Source of the DNA: Deltaproteobacteria bacterium | GTDB taxonomy: Bacteria > Myxococcota_A > UBA796 > SXON01 | Length of the DNA: 64,000 nucleotides | NCBI GenBank assembly: GCA_947445035.1 | Contig: CANFCK010000007.1 | Span: 62,001-126,000 of the forward strand | Direction of reading: 5' to 3' | Part shown: in pieces, positions 1 to 9,541 of the stretch | How positions within the stretch are numbered: the stretch's first letter is position 1 | How the letters are laid out: every line of letters starts with the position of its first letter | Made by a program: the position numbers and the translations under genes | The notes under the pieces: generated by a model | Seen by the model: the letters and a program-made list of their open reading frames with translations, nothing else | Told to the model about the DNA's origin: nothing | Database searches by the model: none

Positions 1-533
1 AGGGTGAACCGACCGGCCTCGCCCGACAGGACCTCCGCGTCGCAACCCTCCACGATCGCGCCCTGTTGAGGCTCGCCGGCGTCGTCCAGGACATTCCCGC
101 TCAGCGTCCACCCGGCCCCACCGATGGCGCAGCGCTCGACCTGACCCTCATCCAGCTCTACCAGCCCGAGCCGTCGTGACTGGATCTGTCGTCCGGTGCC
201 GGAGCCGCGCCAGGTGACCTGCCACTCACCGGGCGCCAGGGTCAACGTCAGCGTTCGGCCCGACGCCGTTGAGACCGCGGTGCCATCGTCCTCATTGCGA
301 GCGAGCAGCCTACCCGGGTCGTCGCCCAGCGCTTCGTCGACGACACAGGTGATGACCCCCCACTCGAGTTGGGGATCGGAGGGGCGCACGCCGTCCGCGC
401 GCCGCTCGCCGAAGGCCAACGGAGGCGGTGACCGGGCCCCGGGCAGCGGGGCGACGTCGTTCGCGCGTGCCCAGAGCAACAGCGCCAGGAGGAGCGCGGC
501 CACGGCGACGAAAGCGAAGAGACGACGCGGCAC
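1..533 (-). CDS. Carboxypeptidase-regulatory/CnaB-like repeat protein with N-terminal membrane anchor, partial (runs off left edge)
   Basis: GTG start at 533; my translation begins VPRRLFAFVAVAALLLALLLWARANDVAPLPG and ends GGAGWTLSGNVLDDAGEPQQGAIVEGCDAEVLSGEAGRFTL; open to the window edge. Confidence 0.55.
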   Translation of the reverse strand, partial: MPRRLFAFVAVAALLLALLLWARANDVAPLPGARSPPPLAFGERRADGVRPSDPQLEWGVITCVVDEALGDDPGRLLARNEDDGTAVSTASGRTLTLTLAPGEWQVTWRGSGTGRQIQSRRLGLVELDEGQVERCAIGGAGWTLSGNVLDDAGEPQQGAIVEGCDAEVLSGEAGRFT

Positions 534-575
534 GAGGCTCCGTAGTATACCTCGCGGCACCGGCGCCACCTCTCT

Positions 576-2147
576 TCAGAGCGGCTCGACGTCCAGCAGC
601 TCCAGCCCCGGGTTCTCGCGCAGCGCGTACTGCAAGGGCCACGGCGACTCACCCAGCACCACCGGCCGGCCATGCCGATCGTCCACAATCGTATAGTCGC
701 GACGGGCTTTCATCCAAGCCAAACCCGCATCGCCCCGAATCCACCTCGCCATCCGGAACGGCGACGGATCGAGGATCGACTTGACGCCGTACTCATTTTC
801 GAGCCGATGCAGGAGCACCTCGAACTGGAGCTGCCCGACTGCGCCCAAGAACGGGTCCTGATCACCCAGCTCGGGACGAGTGAAAAGTTGGATCGCCCCC
901 TCGGCGCTGAGCTGCTGCAAGCCGGCGCTGAGGTGTTTGCGCCGCATCGGGTCCTTGAGTTTGACTCGCGCGAAATACTCAGGTGCAAACCTGGGGATAC
1001 CCTGGTACTCCACGCGCGGGCCGACGTACAGGGTGTCGCCGATCCGCAGCTCGCCCGGGTCGAAGAGACCGACCACGTCGCCGGGCCAGGCTTCGTCGAG
1101 CAATTCGCGCTCGCTGCCCAGAAAAGTGTGTGGTTTGCTGAGCTTCAGCGTTTGCCCGGTGCGGTGGACGATGACCTCCATCGCCCGTTCGAAGCGCCCG
1201 CTCTGAATGCGCAAGAACGCGACACGATCCCGATGGCGCGGGTTCATGTTCGCCTGAATCTTGAAGATGAACCCCGAGAAGCGCGGGTCCTCCGGTGCGC
1301 GTTCCACCCCGACGCACGGCCGCTGCCGGGGACCGGGCGCCATTTCGATCATCGCTTCGAGGAAGGGCTGCACCCCGAAGTTGTTGTGGGCCGAGGCGAA
1401 GAAGACCGGCGTCTGTGTCCCGGCCAGGAAGCGTTCACGGTCGTAGGTGTCTCCCGCCGCGTCCAGAAGTTCCTTGTCTTCTTCCAACTGGCCGCGCAGG
1501 CGGTCCGGCAGCTCCGACGGATCAACCGCCTCGAACTCCACCAGTTCGGTACCCCTGCCAGGGCCGAAACGAAGCACCTTGCCGGTGCTCCGGTCGTACA
1601 CCCCCACGAACTCCCGACCGCTGCCCACCGGCCAGTTCACCGGCGCGCACTCGATTCCCAGTGCCTTGCCGACGTCGTCCATGAGCGTCAGCGGCTCGAT
1701 GCCGTCCCGGTCGCACTTGTTGATGAGCGTGAGCACCGGGATGCCGCGCATCCGACACACGTCGAACAACTTCCTAGTTCGATCCTCGACACCTTTGCTG
1801 TTGTCGATGAGCATCACCGCGCAGTCGACTGCCGCAAGCACCCGGTAGGTGTCCTCAGAAAAGTCCGCGTGACCCGGAGTGTCCAGCAGGTTGAGCCGCC
1901 GCCCCCGATAGTCGAACTGGAGCACCGAGCTGGTGATCGAAATCCCGCGTTCCTGCTCCATCTTCATCCAGTCGCTCACCGCGTGCCGACTGGCCTTGCG
2001 CGACTTGACCGCCCCTGCGATGTGGATGGCGCCGCTGTACAGGAGCAACTTCTCTGTCAGCGTGGTCTTGCCGGCGTCGGGATGCGAGATGATCGCGAAC
2101 GTCCGGCGACGCCCAGCTTCGTACGCGAGAGTTTCGAGCGCTTCCAT
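576..2147 (-). CDS. prfC: Peptide chain release factor 3
   Basis: GTPase motifs SHPDAGKTTLTEKLLLYSGAI, DTPGHADFSEDTYR, NKCDRDG; full-length RF3-like protein. Confidence 0.95.
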   Translation of the reverse strand: MEALETLAYEAGRRRTFAIISHPDAGKTTLTEKLLLYSGAIHIAGAVKSRKASRHAVSDWMKMEQERGISITSSVLQFDYRGRRLNLLDTPGHADFSEDTYRVLAAVDCAVMLIDNSKGVEDRTRKLFDVCRMRGIPVLTLINKCDRDGIEPLTLMDDVGKALGIECAPVNWPVGSGREFVGVYDRSTGKVLRFGPGRGTELVEFEAVDPSELPDRLRGQLEEDKELLDAAGDTYDRERFLAGTQTPVFFASAHNNFGVQPFLEAMIEMAPGPRQRPCVGVERAPEDPRFSGFIFKIQANMNPRHRDRVAFLRIQSGRFERAMEVIVHRTGQTLKLSKPHTFLGSERELLDEAWPGDVVGLFDPGELRIGDTLYVGPRVEYQGIPRFAPEYFARVKLKDPMRRKHLSAGLQQLSAEGAIQLFTRPELGDQDPFLGAVGQLQFEVLLHRLENEYGVKSILDPSPFRMARWIRGDAGLAWMKARRDYTIVDDRHGRPVVLGESPWPLQYALRENPGLELLDVEPL

Positions 2148-2246
2148 GGCGGGCCGCGGCTAACCGATCCGGAGCTTGGTGTGGACATCCGCTCGATCGA
2201 CGATGCCCCGATCGGCGCGGGCGCCCCCCGCGGCGCGCGCCAATTC

Positions 2247-2972
2247 TCACCCCGCGGTCACCGCCCGCACCGCCAGCGCCCCCCCCGCAAAAAGGAGCAG
2301 GCTGAACACTGCCCGACGGAACGGGGCCGGCGCGATGCGGCGGTGCACGGCCTCGCCGATCGGCAGCGCCACTGCGAGCGCGAGCATCAGCCAGGCCGAG
2401 TGCCTCAGGGTCGTGGCCGTGAGGCTCCCCGCGAGCGCGTACCGCACCAGCAGCAACCCGCCGAGCCCCAACCACACGGCCTGGAGCGTTGCGCGGAACC
2501 GCCCCTTGTCGGGCAGCTCCCGCCCCGCGACCCACACCAGCAGCGGCCCGCCACAGGCGAAAAGACCGTGGATCAGCCCCGCGCTCAGGAGGGCAACCCG
2601 CGCCGCGGCGGGGCTCGGCGGCGACGCTCGGGACCCGGTCAACTCGACCGCCGCGAGCCCCACCACCAAGAGCCCAAACGTTGCTTTGAGATAGGGATGG
2701 CCGAGCTGATCGACGAGCAACAGCCCCGCGAGGAATCCCACCGCCATCATCGGAAAGATGCGACGGAACAGGAGCCCACGATCCACGAGCGCGTGGTGCC
2801 GCGCCAGGATCCACAGCGCCAACACCACGTTGACCGGCATGAACGTAGCGAGCACCTCGTCGAGGGGCATCAGGTGGCTCGCCAACGTCACGGTGATGAC
2901 GGTGGCGCCGAAGCCGGCGGCCGCCTCCACTGCAACCGCGAACACGACGATTGCGAAGAACGCCGGGGTCAC
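2247..2972 (-). CDS. TauE/SafE family sulfite exporter-like membrane protein
   Basis: Multi-TM protein with AAAGFGATVITVTLASHL...PMMAVGFLAGLLL...GLIHGLFACGGPLLV; GTGA overlap with the upstream gene. Confidence 0.75.
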   Translation of the reverse strand: MTPAFFAIVVFAVAVEAAAGFGATVITVTLASHLMPLDEVLATFMPVNVVLALWILARHHALVDRGLLFRRIFPMMAVGFLAGLLLVDQLGHPYLKATFGLLVVGLAAVELTGSRASPPSPAAARVALLSAGLIHGLFACGGPLLVWVAGRELPDKGRFRATLQAVWLGLGGLLLVRYALAGSLTATTLRHSAWLMLALAVALPIGEAVHRRIAPAPFRRAVFSLLLFAGGALAVRAVTAG

Positions 2973-4732
2973 GCGCCCGCGCGCAGCAGTCCGCCCGGAA
3001 GGGCGCCCGTCAGCCTACCGTCGCGAGCGATCGCCACGCCTTTGACGAAGGTGGCGCGGTAGCCGGTGGCGTCCTGGAGGAGTCGCTGCCCGCCTCCGGG
3101 CAGGTCCTGCACCATGCGCGGGCGATGCAACTGCAGCGACGCGTGGTTGATCACGTTGACGTCGGCACGCAGACCCACTTGGAGCAGCCCGCGGTCGCGC
3201 AGGCCGAGGAAGGCGGCGGGTCGGCCGGTGAGGAAGTGGACGGCGCGCTCGACGGACCAGCGGCCGGCCTCGCGGTCTCGCGCCCAGTGGCTGAGTAAGA
3301 AGGTGGGGAAGCTCGCGTCGCAGATGGTGCCGACATGCGCGCCGCCGTCGCTCAACCCCGGCAGGGCCAGGGGGTGGTTCATCATCTGGCCGACGGCGTC
3401 CAGGTTGAAGGCCTGATAGTTGAAGATGGGGAAGTAGAGCAGCTCGGCGCCGTCTTTCTCCAGCAGGGCGTCGTACAGGACGTGCAGCGGCGCACGGCCG
3501 GCAGCGCGAGCTCTTGCCCCGATCGAGTCGACGACACCGGGTTCGTAGTCGGGCACGTCGCCGAGGCGGAACATCTTGAAGGCGACCTGATCGATGATGG
3601 AAAGCAGGCGGTCCACCAGCGGGGGAATGGCGCTGCCATCGCCGGCGAGGGCCTGGCTGGGCTCGGCGAGGATGCGCGCGCGGAGCGTCGGGTCGCGCAT
3701 CGCGGCCACCCGCTCGGCCAGGGGGAGCCCCGCGATGGCGAGGTAGGAAGGCTTGCCCATGAAGGGGTGGAAGGTCGCGGTGAGGCCGATGAGCACCCCG
3801 ATCCCGCGGGGGGCCACCTGCACATGCATCGGCACGCCGTCCGCGGCAGCGGCCTCGGCGCGGGCGAGGATGCGCGTCCACTGCGTCGGGTCGCCGTCGC
3901 GCTGCATCAGGGAAAGCGAAGTGGCATGACCGTGCGCCGCCCGCGCCATGGCCTCGATCACGTCGAACTCGCCGTCGAAGGGGTCCGGGCCCCGAGCCAT
4001 GTCGAAGTCCGAAACGGCCTGCAGGACGCCGTGGCCCAACCCGGCGAACGCGTCAGCGAGGCCCGTCAGCTCGCGGACCGTTGCCTCCGACGCGGGCGTT
4101 GCCGCGCCGCTGGCGGAGCAGTGGTTGTCGGTCCGACCGGTGGAGAAACCGATGGCGCCGGCCTCCAGGGCCTCGCGCAGGGCGGCACCCATCGCCGCGA
4201 TGTCGGAATCGGTGGCCTCCTCCTGCGCCACCGCGCGCTCCCGCATCACGAACATCCGGAGCGCGTCGTGGGGCACCTGCGCCGCTACGTCGATGGTCCG
4301 GGGCGTGGCCGCGAGCGCGTCCAGGTAGCCGGGGAAGCCCTCCCAGGCCCAGCGGATGCCCTCCGCCAGGGCGCTCCCCGGAATGTCCTCCACCCCCTCC
4401 ATCAGCGCGATGAGCGCTGCCCGATCGGCGGTGTGCACCGGCGCGAAGCCCACGCCGCAGTTGCCCATCACCGCGGTGGTGACGCCGTGCAGCGAGCTGG
4501 GCGTCAGCGTGGGGTCCCAGGTGACCTGGCCGTCGTAGTGGGTGTGGAGATCCACGAAGCCGGGGGTGACGATCGCGCCGGTGGCATCGAGCTCGTCGGC
4601 GGCGCCCTGCCCGCGGAGGTCGCCGATCGCCACGATGCGGCCGCCAAGAACCCCGACGTCGCCGCGGAAGGGGGCCGCGCCCGTGCCGTCCACCACCGTA
4701 CCACCCGAGATCTTCACGTCGAACATGCGCAC
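2969..4732 (-). CDS. N-acyl-D-amino-acid deacylase / D-aminoacylase-type amidohydrolase
   Basis: [65 protein letters not shown]; amidohydrolase fold. Confidence 0.85.
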   Translation of the reverse strand: MRMFDVKISGGTVVDGTGAAPFRGDVGVLGGRIVAIGDLRGQGAADELDATGAIVTPGFVDLHTHYDGQVTWDPTLTPSSLHGVTTAVMGNCGVGFAPVHTADRAALIALMEGVEDIPGSALAEGIRWAWEGFPGYLDALAATPRTIDVAAQVPHDALRMFVMRERAVAQEEATDSDIAAMGAALREALEAGAIGFSTGRTDNHCSASGAATPASEATVRELTGLADAFAGLGHGVLQAVSDFDMARGPDPFDGEFDVIEAMARAAHGHATSLSLMQRDGDPTQWTRILARAEAAAADGVPMHVQVAPRGIGVLIGLTATFHPFMGKPSYLAIAGLPLAERVAAMRDPTLRARILAEPSQALAGDGSAIPPLVDRLLSIIDQVAFKMFRLGDVPDYEPGVVDSIGARARAAGRAPLHVLYDALLEKDGAELLYFPIFNYQAFNLDAVGQMMNHPLALPGLSDGGAHVGTICDASFPTFLLSHWARDREAGRWSVERAVHFLTGRPAAFLGLRDRGLLQVGLRADVNVINHASLQLHRPRMVQDLPGGGQRLLQDATGYRATFVKGVAIARDGRLTGALPGGLLRAGA

Positions 4733-4884
4733 TCCGGCGGTCGGTAGAAACTACGCCAGTCCGCAGGTCGACGCAATCGTCCCGAGGCGCCGCGATGCCC
4801 GACTGCCCCTTTCGCCCCAAGGACGCCCGGGCCTGAGGCATCGCCCACACGAACCCGCTACCGCGCTTGTGATAGCTTCCCCAC

Positions 4885-5673
4885 GTGCGCGACCTCATGC
4901 CCCGGTACATGGTCCTCGGCGGCCCCGTTCCTGAAGCGCTGGCGCAAGCGCTTTCGGGGGCGATCGACCTCGTGGCGGAGGGCGAGGTGCCCGACAACGA
5001 GGTGGACGGAGTGCTCATCCACGCGCGGCCGGAATCGCAGGCCATCTTCCGAAGGTTCCGACGCGACGGCGGGTCGTTGCCGATCTTCGCGCTGTCCGAG
5101 GGCGGAGTCGGCTTGGGCGAGCGCTTGCAGTGGATCCGGCACGGCGCCGACGATCTGCTCGACGTGGCCACGGCTGCCGACACGCTGCGCCGAAAGATGC
5201 TGACCACGCCCCCGACCGATGAGTCGCGACAGGACACCGAGCGGGGCATGTTCCTCGACCGCTATCTACGCAGCATGCACCGCTACGTCGGCGCGCGGCA
5301 GGCCCTGGTCAGCAAGCTCGGCGAACAGGCGCTGAGCCGGTACCTCGACTGTGTCTTCTTGCGGGACCAGGCGCTCAAGGCCTCGGAGGACGCGCCGGCC
5401 GACGCCTTCGGACAGCGGCGCGGCGGCCAGCGCGAGCGGCTGCGCTGGCCAATCCGGATCATCGATCCGGTCCAGACGGAAGGGCAGCTTTTGAACCTCG
5501 GCGCCGACGGCTGCGCGATCGCCATCGGGGTTCAGCCGACCGAACAACTCCGCATGGCGATCGACACGGGCGCGATGTCGGCGTGGGTCGACCTGGACGT
5601 GCGCTGGCAGCGGCGCGCCTCCCGCGACCGGTGGGAAGCCGGCGGCCTGGTGGTCGGAGTGCATCTGATATGA
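4885..5673 (+). CDS. Degenerate receiver-like domain protein with C-terminal PilZ-like domain
   Basis: N-terminal receiver-like pattern (VDGVLIHA...LPIFALSEGG...IRHGADDLLDV) lacking the usual Asp/Lys; C-terminal RWPIRI...LLNLGADGCAI...VDLDVRW resembles PilZ. Confidence 0.5.
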   Translation: MRDLMPRYMVLGGPVPEALAQALSGAIDLVAEGEVPDNEVDGVLIHARPESQAIFRRFRRDGGSLPIFALSEGGVGLGERLQWIRHGADDLLDVATAADTLRRKMLTTPPTDESRQDTERGMFLDRYLRSMHRYVGARQALVSKLGEQALSRYLDCVFLRDQALKASEDAPADAFGQRRGGQRERLRWPIRIIDPVQTEGQLLNLGADGCAIAIGVQPTEQLRMAIDTGAMSAWVDLDVRWQRRASRDRWEAGGLVVGVHLI

Positions 5674-7736
5674 CCCCGGGCCTGCGTGGGAAGGTGGTGC
5701 TGGTCACGGGCGCCGGGAACGGGATCGGGCGCGAGCATGCGCTGGCGTTTGCGCGCGAGGGTACGCGCGTGGTGGTCAACGACCTCGGGGGCGGTCGCGA
5801 CGGCAGCGGCGCCGACGGCGGACCCGCCCAGCGGGTGGTGGACGAGATCGTCGCACTGGGCGGCGAGGCCCTCGCAAACACCGACAGCGTCAGCGTCGCG
5901 GAGGGTTGCCAGCGCATGGTCGACGCCGCGCTGGATCGATGGGGGCGCCTCGACGTGGTCGTGAACAACGCCGGCATCCTGCGCGACAAGAGCTTCGTCA
6001 AGATGACCGAGGCCGAATGGGACCTCGTGATCGACGTCCACCTAAAGGGCAGCTACAACGTCTGCAAGGCGGCCATTCCCGCGCTTTCGCGCCAGGGCGG
6101 CTCGATCATCAACACCACCAGTGTCTCCGGCATGATCGGCAACTACGGCCAGTCGAACTACGCGGCGGCCAAAGCCGGCATCTACGGGCTGACGCGTGTC
6201 CTGGCGATGGAGTTGAAAAAGGCCAACATCAACGTCAACGCGATCGCGCCGATCGCCAAAACGAGGATGACCGAAGACATCGACCGGGTCGGCGCCGATC
6301 TTTCGCCGGCGCACATCAGCCCTGTCGTGGTTTTCCTGGCCACCGAGGCCGCACGCAACGTCACCGGGACGATCGTTGGCGTGGCCGGGCAGCGCCTTCA
6401 CCTGTACGAAGTGCACATGAACGAAGGCGTCGAGAAGGCCGGCGACGCGCCGTGGACGCTCGCCGAGATCGGCGCTGCCTGGCCCACGATCACCGCTTTC
6501 GAGCTGGCGCCGGTCGGCGCGCCGGCTGCGGCGGCGGGCCCCGACCTCGTCAAGGCGGCGTTCTCGCACGTACCGCTGGCCTTTCGCCCGGAAAAGGCGG
6601 GCGATTGGCGGGCGCGGCTGCACTTCGCCATCAAGGACGGATCCAGCCATACGCTGGTCATCGAAGCGGGGACGTGCCGCGTCGAGGAAGGCCTCACCGG
6701 CGCGGCCGACTGCGTGCTGAAGTCCGACACCGAGACCATCGTCGGCATCTTCAATCAGAAGATCGCGCCCGAGAAGGCGTTCATGAAGGGTAGGATCACC
6801 GCCGACAACATGGGCGTGCTGATGAAGTTCGCGATGGTTTTCGACTTTTCCGCGCGCCCCGCCGCCGGCGATGCCCCGGGGGCCGTGTCCGCCCCCGAAA
6901 CGGCGCCCGTCTCGGCCGCGAGGGTGTGGCCGATCGGAAAACGGTGGGAGGACGGCGCAACGTTCGCCGAGCCCCGCTTCGCGTCGATGTACGCCGATTG
7001 TACCGGCGATCACTCCGCGGCCTACGCGGGGGCCGACCCGATCCTGCCGCCGATGTTCCACGTGCGGCTGTTTCACGGGCTGATGTTCAAGATCGCCACC
7101 GACCCCCAGCTGGAGCTGGACCTGCTGCGGCTGGTCCACGGCGAACATGACGCCACCTTCCACCGCCCCTTGCGGCCGTGGGACCTCGTGCAGCTTCGCG
7201 CCCAGCTTGAGTCCGTGGAAGAAAAGTCCGGCGGGACGGTCGTCGTCAGCCGCCTCTCCGGGTTTGTGGACGGCCAGCTCGCGGTAGAGGCCAAGACCAC
7301 CTACTTCATCCGGGGGCCAAAACGCACCAGCGACGCCCCGAAACCGCCGCCACCGCCCGAGCCCGATCGCGGGCCGCCCACGTTTGGGGCCGAGGCCGTG
7401 GTCGGCGACGACCTCTCGATCCGGTACGCCGAGCCGTCGCTCGACGACAACCCGATCCACATCGACACCGCAACCGCCCGGGCCGCCGGGCATAAGGACC
7501 TGATTCTTCAGGGCCTGTGCACCATGGCGATGACCGGAGCGGCGGCCCTCCGAGCCGTTGGGGAAGGCGACGCGCGCCGCCTCCGTCGCCTCGCGGTTCG
7601 CTTCGCGCGCCCAGTCCCCAACGGCACCAGGCTACACGTCGCGGGGTGGAGCATCGCGCCCGGCGTCTACTCGCTGCAGACGCGCGATGGCGACGGCAAC
7701 CTGGTGATCAGCAACGCGACGCTCGAGCTCCGGTGA
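5670..7736 (+). CDS. Multifunctional enzyme: SDR dehydrogenase + SCP2 sterol-transfer domain + MaoC-like hydratase domains
   Basis: ATG 5670 overlaps upstream TGA (ATGA). SDR: GKVVLVTGAGNGIGREHALAFAREG...NNAGILRD...YAAAKAGIYGLTR; SCP2-like: LHFAIKDGSS...ADCVLKSDTETIVGIFNQKIAPEKAFMKGRI; MaoC-like: RYAEPSLDDNPIHID...DLILQGLCTMAMTGAAAL. Confidence 0.85.
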   Translation: MTPGLRGKVVLVTGAGNGIGREHALAFAREGTRVVVNDLGGGRDGSGADGGPAQRVVDEIVALGGEALANTDSVSVAEGCQRMVDAALDRWGRLDVVVNNAGILRDKSFVKMTEAEWDLVIDVHLKGSYNVCKAAIPALSRQGGSIINTTSVSGMIGNYGQSNYAAAKAGIYGLTRVLAMELKKANINVNAIAPIAKTRMTEDIDRVGADLSPAHISPVVVFLATEAARNVTGTIVGVAGQRLHLYEVHMNEGVEKAGDAPWTLAEIGAAWPTITAFELAPVGAPAAAAGPDLVKAAFSHVPLAFRPEKAGDWRARLHFAIKDGSSHTLVIEAGTCRVEEGLTGAADCVLKSDTETIVGIFNQKIAPEKAFMKGRITADNMGVLMKFAMVFDFSARPAAGDAPGAVSAPETAPVSAARVWPIGKRWEDGATFAEPRFASMYADCTGDHSAAYAGADPILPPMFHVRLFHGLMFKIATDPQLELDLLRLVHGEHDATFHRPLRPWDLVQLRAQLESVEEKSGGTVVVSRLSGFVDGQLAVEAKTTYFIRGPKRTSDAPKPPPPPEPDRGPPTFGAEAVVGDDLSIRYAEPSLDDNPIHIDTATARAAGHKDLILQGLCTMAMTGAAALRAVGEGDARRLRRLAVRFARPVPNGTRLHVAGWSIAPGVYSLQTRDGDGNLVISNATLELR

Positions 7737-8554
7737 GCGGGCGGGTGCGCGAGCGCATCGCGACCGATGGGGTGACCAGTTGGTGGGACGCGGTGGACAT
7801 GACCGACGGCACCCGGCGGGTGCTACGGCGGGGTCCAGCCGTCGAGGATGGACTGCCCTGGGAGGCCGATGCCATCGAGCCGGAAGCGGCCTGGTCGCCG
7901 CCGGTGGCGTACACGCTCGGCGACCTCGTGCCCCTAAAGGGCGAGGCCGCCTTGGGCGAGGACGTCGCCTTGCAGGCCGCGCTTGCGACCGTGGTGATCG
8001 CCGCTTCCGCACAGGGGAGGCTCGGGGCCGGCGAGGCGCTGGCCGCCCGGATGCTGTGGTTCGACGGCGCCTGGCACCTCGTGGGCCGCGAGGCCGGCAG
8101 CGGCGGAGGCGCGGTCGCGGGCGCGCTGCTGGTCGCCCTCGATGCCGAGGATCCGCTGGGTGCCGCGGCAATGTTGACGGACGCCGCCCCGATCGACCGG
8201 GCTCGATGGCTGATCGGCGCGATGGCAGCCCACCTCGCCAACGAGCGCCACGTCCTCGCCCGACGGTTCGGCTCCGAACGCCGCACCGACGCCATCGGCA
8301 CCCTCCGCGCCCTCGCCACGCGGCTCTTCGACGCCTGCCCTCCGCCCCGATGGGAAGGCGACAACGTGCGCAGCGACGGCGCCCGCGTTCACGCCGATGG
8401 CCACTGCGTCTTCGACGGCGAGCGCCTCGACGCCCGGCCGACCCGCGCCCTTGCCCGGGGGCTCCTCGGGGTCCCCGAAGCCGCCCCGCTTCGGCGGTGG
8501 CTGGTCGCCGCCTCGCGACTTCGGGTCGACCGGGCATTGCTCGCACGCAGGTAG
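7733..8554 (+). CDS. Hypothetical protein
   Basis: GTG 7733 overlaps the stop of the MFE-like gene (GTGA); translation VSGRVRERIATDGVTSWWDAVDMTDGTRRVLRRGP...; no family recognised. Confidence 0.6.
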   Translation: MSGRVRERIATDGVTSWWDAVDMTDGTRRVLRRGPAVEDGLPWEADAIEPEAAWSPPVAYTLGDLVPLKGEAALGEDVALQAALATVVIAASAQGRLGAGEALAARMLWFDGAWHLVGREAGSGGGAVAGALLVALDAEDPLGAAAMLTDAAPIDRARWLIGAMAAHLANERHVLARRFGSERRTDAIGTLRALATRLFDACPPPRWEGDNVRSDGARVHADGHCVFDGERLDARPTRALARGLLGVPEAAPLRRWLVAASRLRVDRALLARR

Positions 8555-8567
8555 CGCTTAGCTTCTC

Positions 8568-8984
8568 GTGGTGACCCCGCCCTCGCTCCCCGATCGACTG
8601 GTGCTCTACGACGGCGAGTGCGGCATGTGCGACGGGCTGGTGCAGTGGACCCTCGCCCACGACCCGACGGGCCGGTTCCGTTTCGCCGCGCTCCAGGGCG
8701 CCACCGCCGACGCGCTCCGGGTGCGCTTTCCGGAGATGCCCCGCGGCATCGATACCGTCGTGTACCTGGAGGGGGGCAAGCTCTTCTTCCGTAGCGCGGC
8801 GGCGTTCGCCATCGCCGCGCACCTGCCCGCGCCATGGTCGTGGTTTCGTGCGTTTGGGCTCCTGCCGCGCGTGCTCACCGATCTCGGCTACCGACTGGTG
8901 GCGCGGGTGCGCTTCCGCGTCTGGGGCAAACTCGACGCCTGCCGGGTGCCGACGCTGGCCGAGCGGGCGCGGTTTTTTCCGTAG
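8568..8984 (+). CDS. DCC family thiol-disulfide oxidoreductase (DUF393)
   Basis: DCC motif LVLYDGECGMCDGLVQWTLAHDPTGRFRFAALQG. Confidence 0.85.
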   Translation: MVTPPSLPDRLVLYDGECGMCDGLVQWTLAHDPTGRFRFAALQGATADALRVRFPEMPRGIDTVVYLEGGKLFFRSAAAFAIAAHLPAPWSWFRAFGLLPRVLTDLGYRLVARVRFRVWGKLDACRVPTLAERARFFP

Positions 8985-8986
8985 GG

Positions 8987-9529
8987 CTACAGTTTCATCC
9001 CGAGGCAAGCTTCCTCAAACGCGGGTACCAGCTTGTCGATGAGTGGATCGTGGGTGATGCCGCCGCCCTGGGGGATCAGCCGCACGCGGCAGTAGACGGC
9101 CTTGTTGCCGCCGGGCGCCGAGATGACGCGGATGACCTGCACGGTGCCGTTGGACGCGCGCGCGGTCATGAACCGCTGGGTGAGGCTCTTTTCGTCGCGC
9201 TCCTTCCGCCAGCTCCACGACAGCATCTCCTTGAGCAGCTCGGCCTCGAGCACTGGCGTCCAGTCATCGACGGGCTTGCAACTGGGCCCGCACATCACCC
9301 CGATGCGGAACTCGGACTCGCGCCCGAGGACGCCGTCCTGGGGGGGCTCGTAGCTGCCCTTGGGCGTGGACTGCGCCACCCAGGTGCTGGGCACGATCGC
9401 CTTGACCTTCTCTTCGAGGAGCACGGCGACCTTGAACTGCAGGTCGTCGACGTAGGCGACCGGCACCTTTTTGTTGGCGGCTAAGGCGGCGTCGCCCGCG
9501 AGAGCGGAGGCGAGGAGGAGCAGCTTCAT
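8987..9529 (-). CDS. Hypothetical secreted protein
   Basis: Signal-like N-terminus MKLLLLASALAGDAALA; convergent with the DCC gene. Confidence 0.5.
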   Translation of the reverse strand: MKLLLLASALAGDAALAANKKVPVAYVDDLQFKVAVLLEEKVKAIVPSTWVAQSTPKGSYEPPQDGVLGRESEFRIGVMCGPSCKPVDDWTPVLEAELLKEMLSWSWRKERDEKSLTQRFMTARASNGTVQVIRVISAPGGNKAVYCRVRLIPQGGGITHDPLIDKLVPAFEEACLGMKL

Positions 9530-9541
9530 GGCGGGCGGGGC

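Noticed and set aside
672-3062. 796-aa plus-strand ORF antisense to prfC and the TauE gene
   Set aside because: High-GC shadow ORF; the minus strand encodes clear RF3 and membrane transporter motifs
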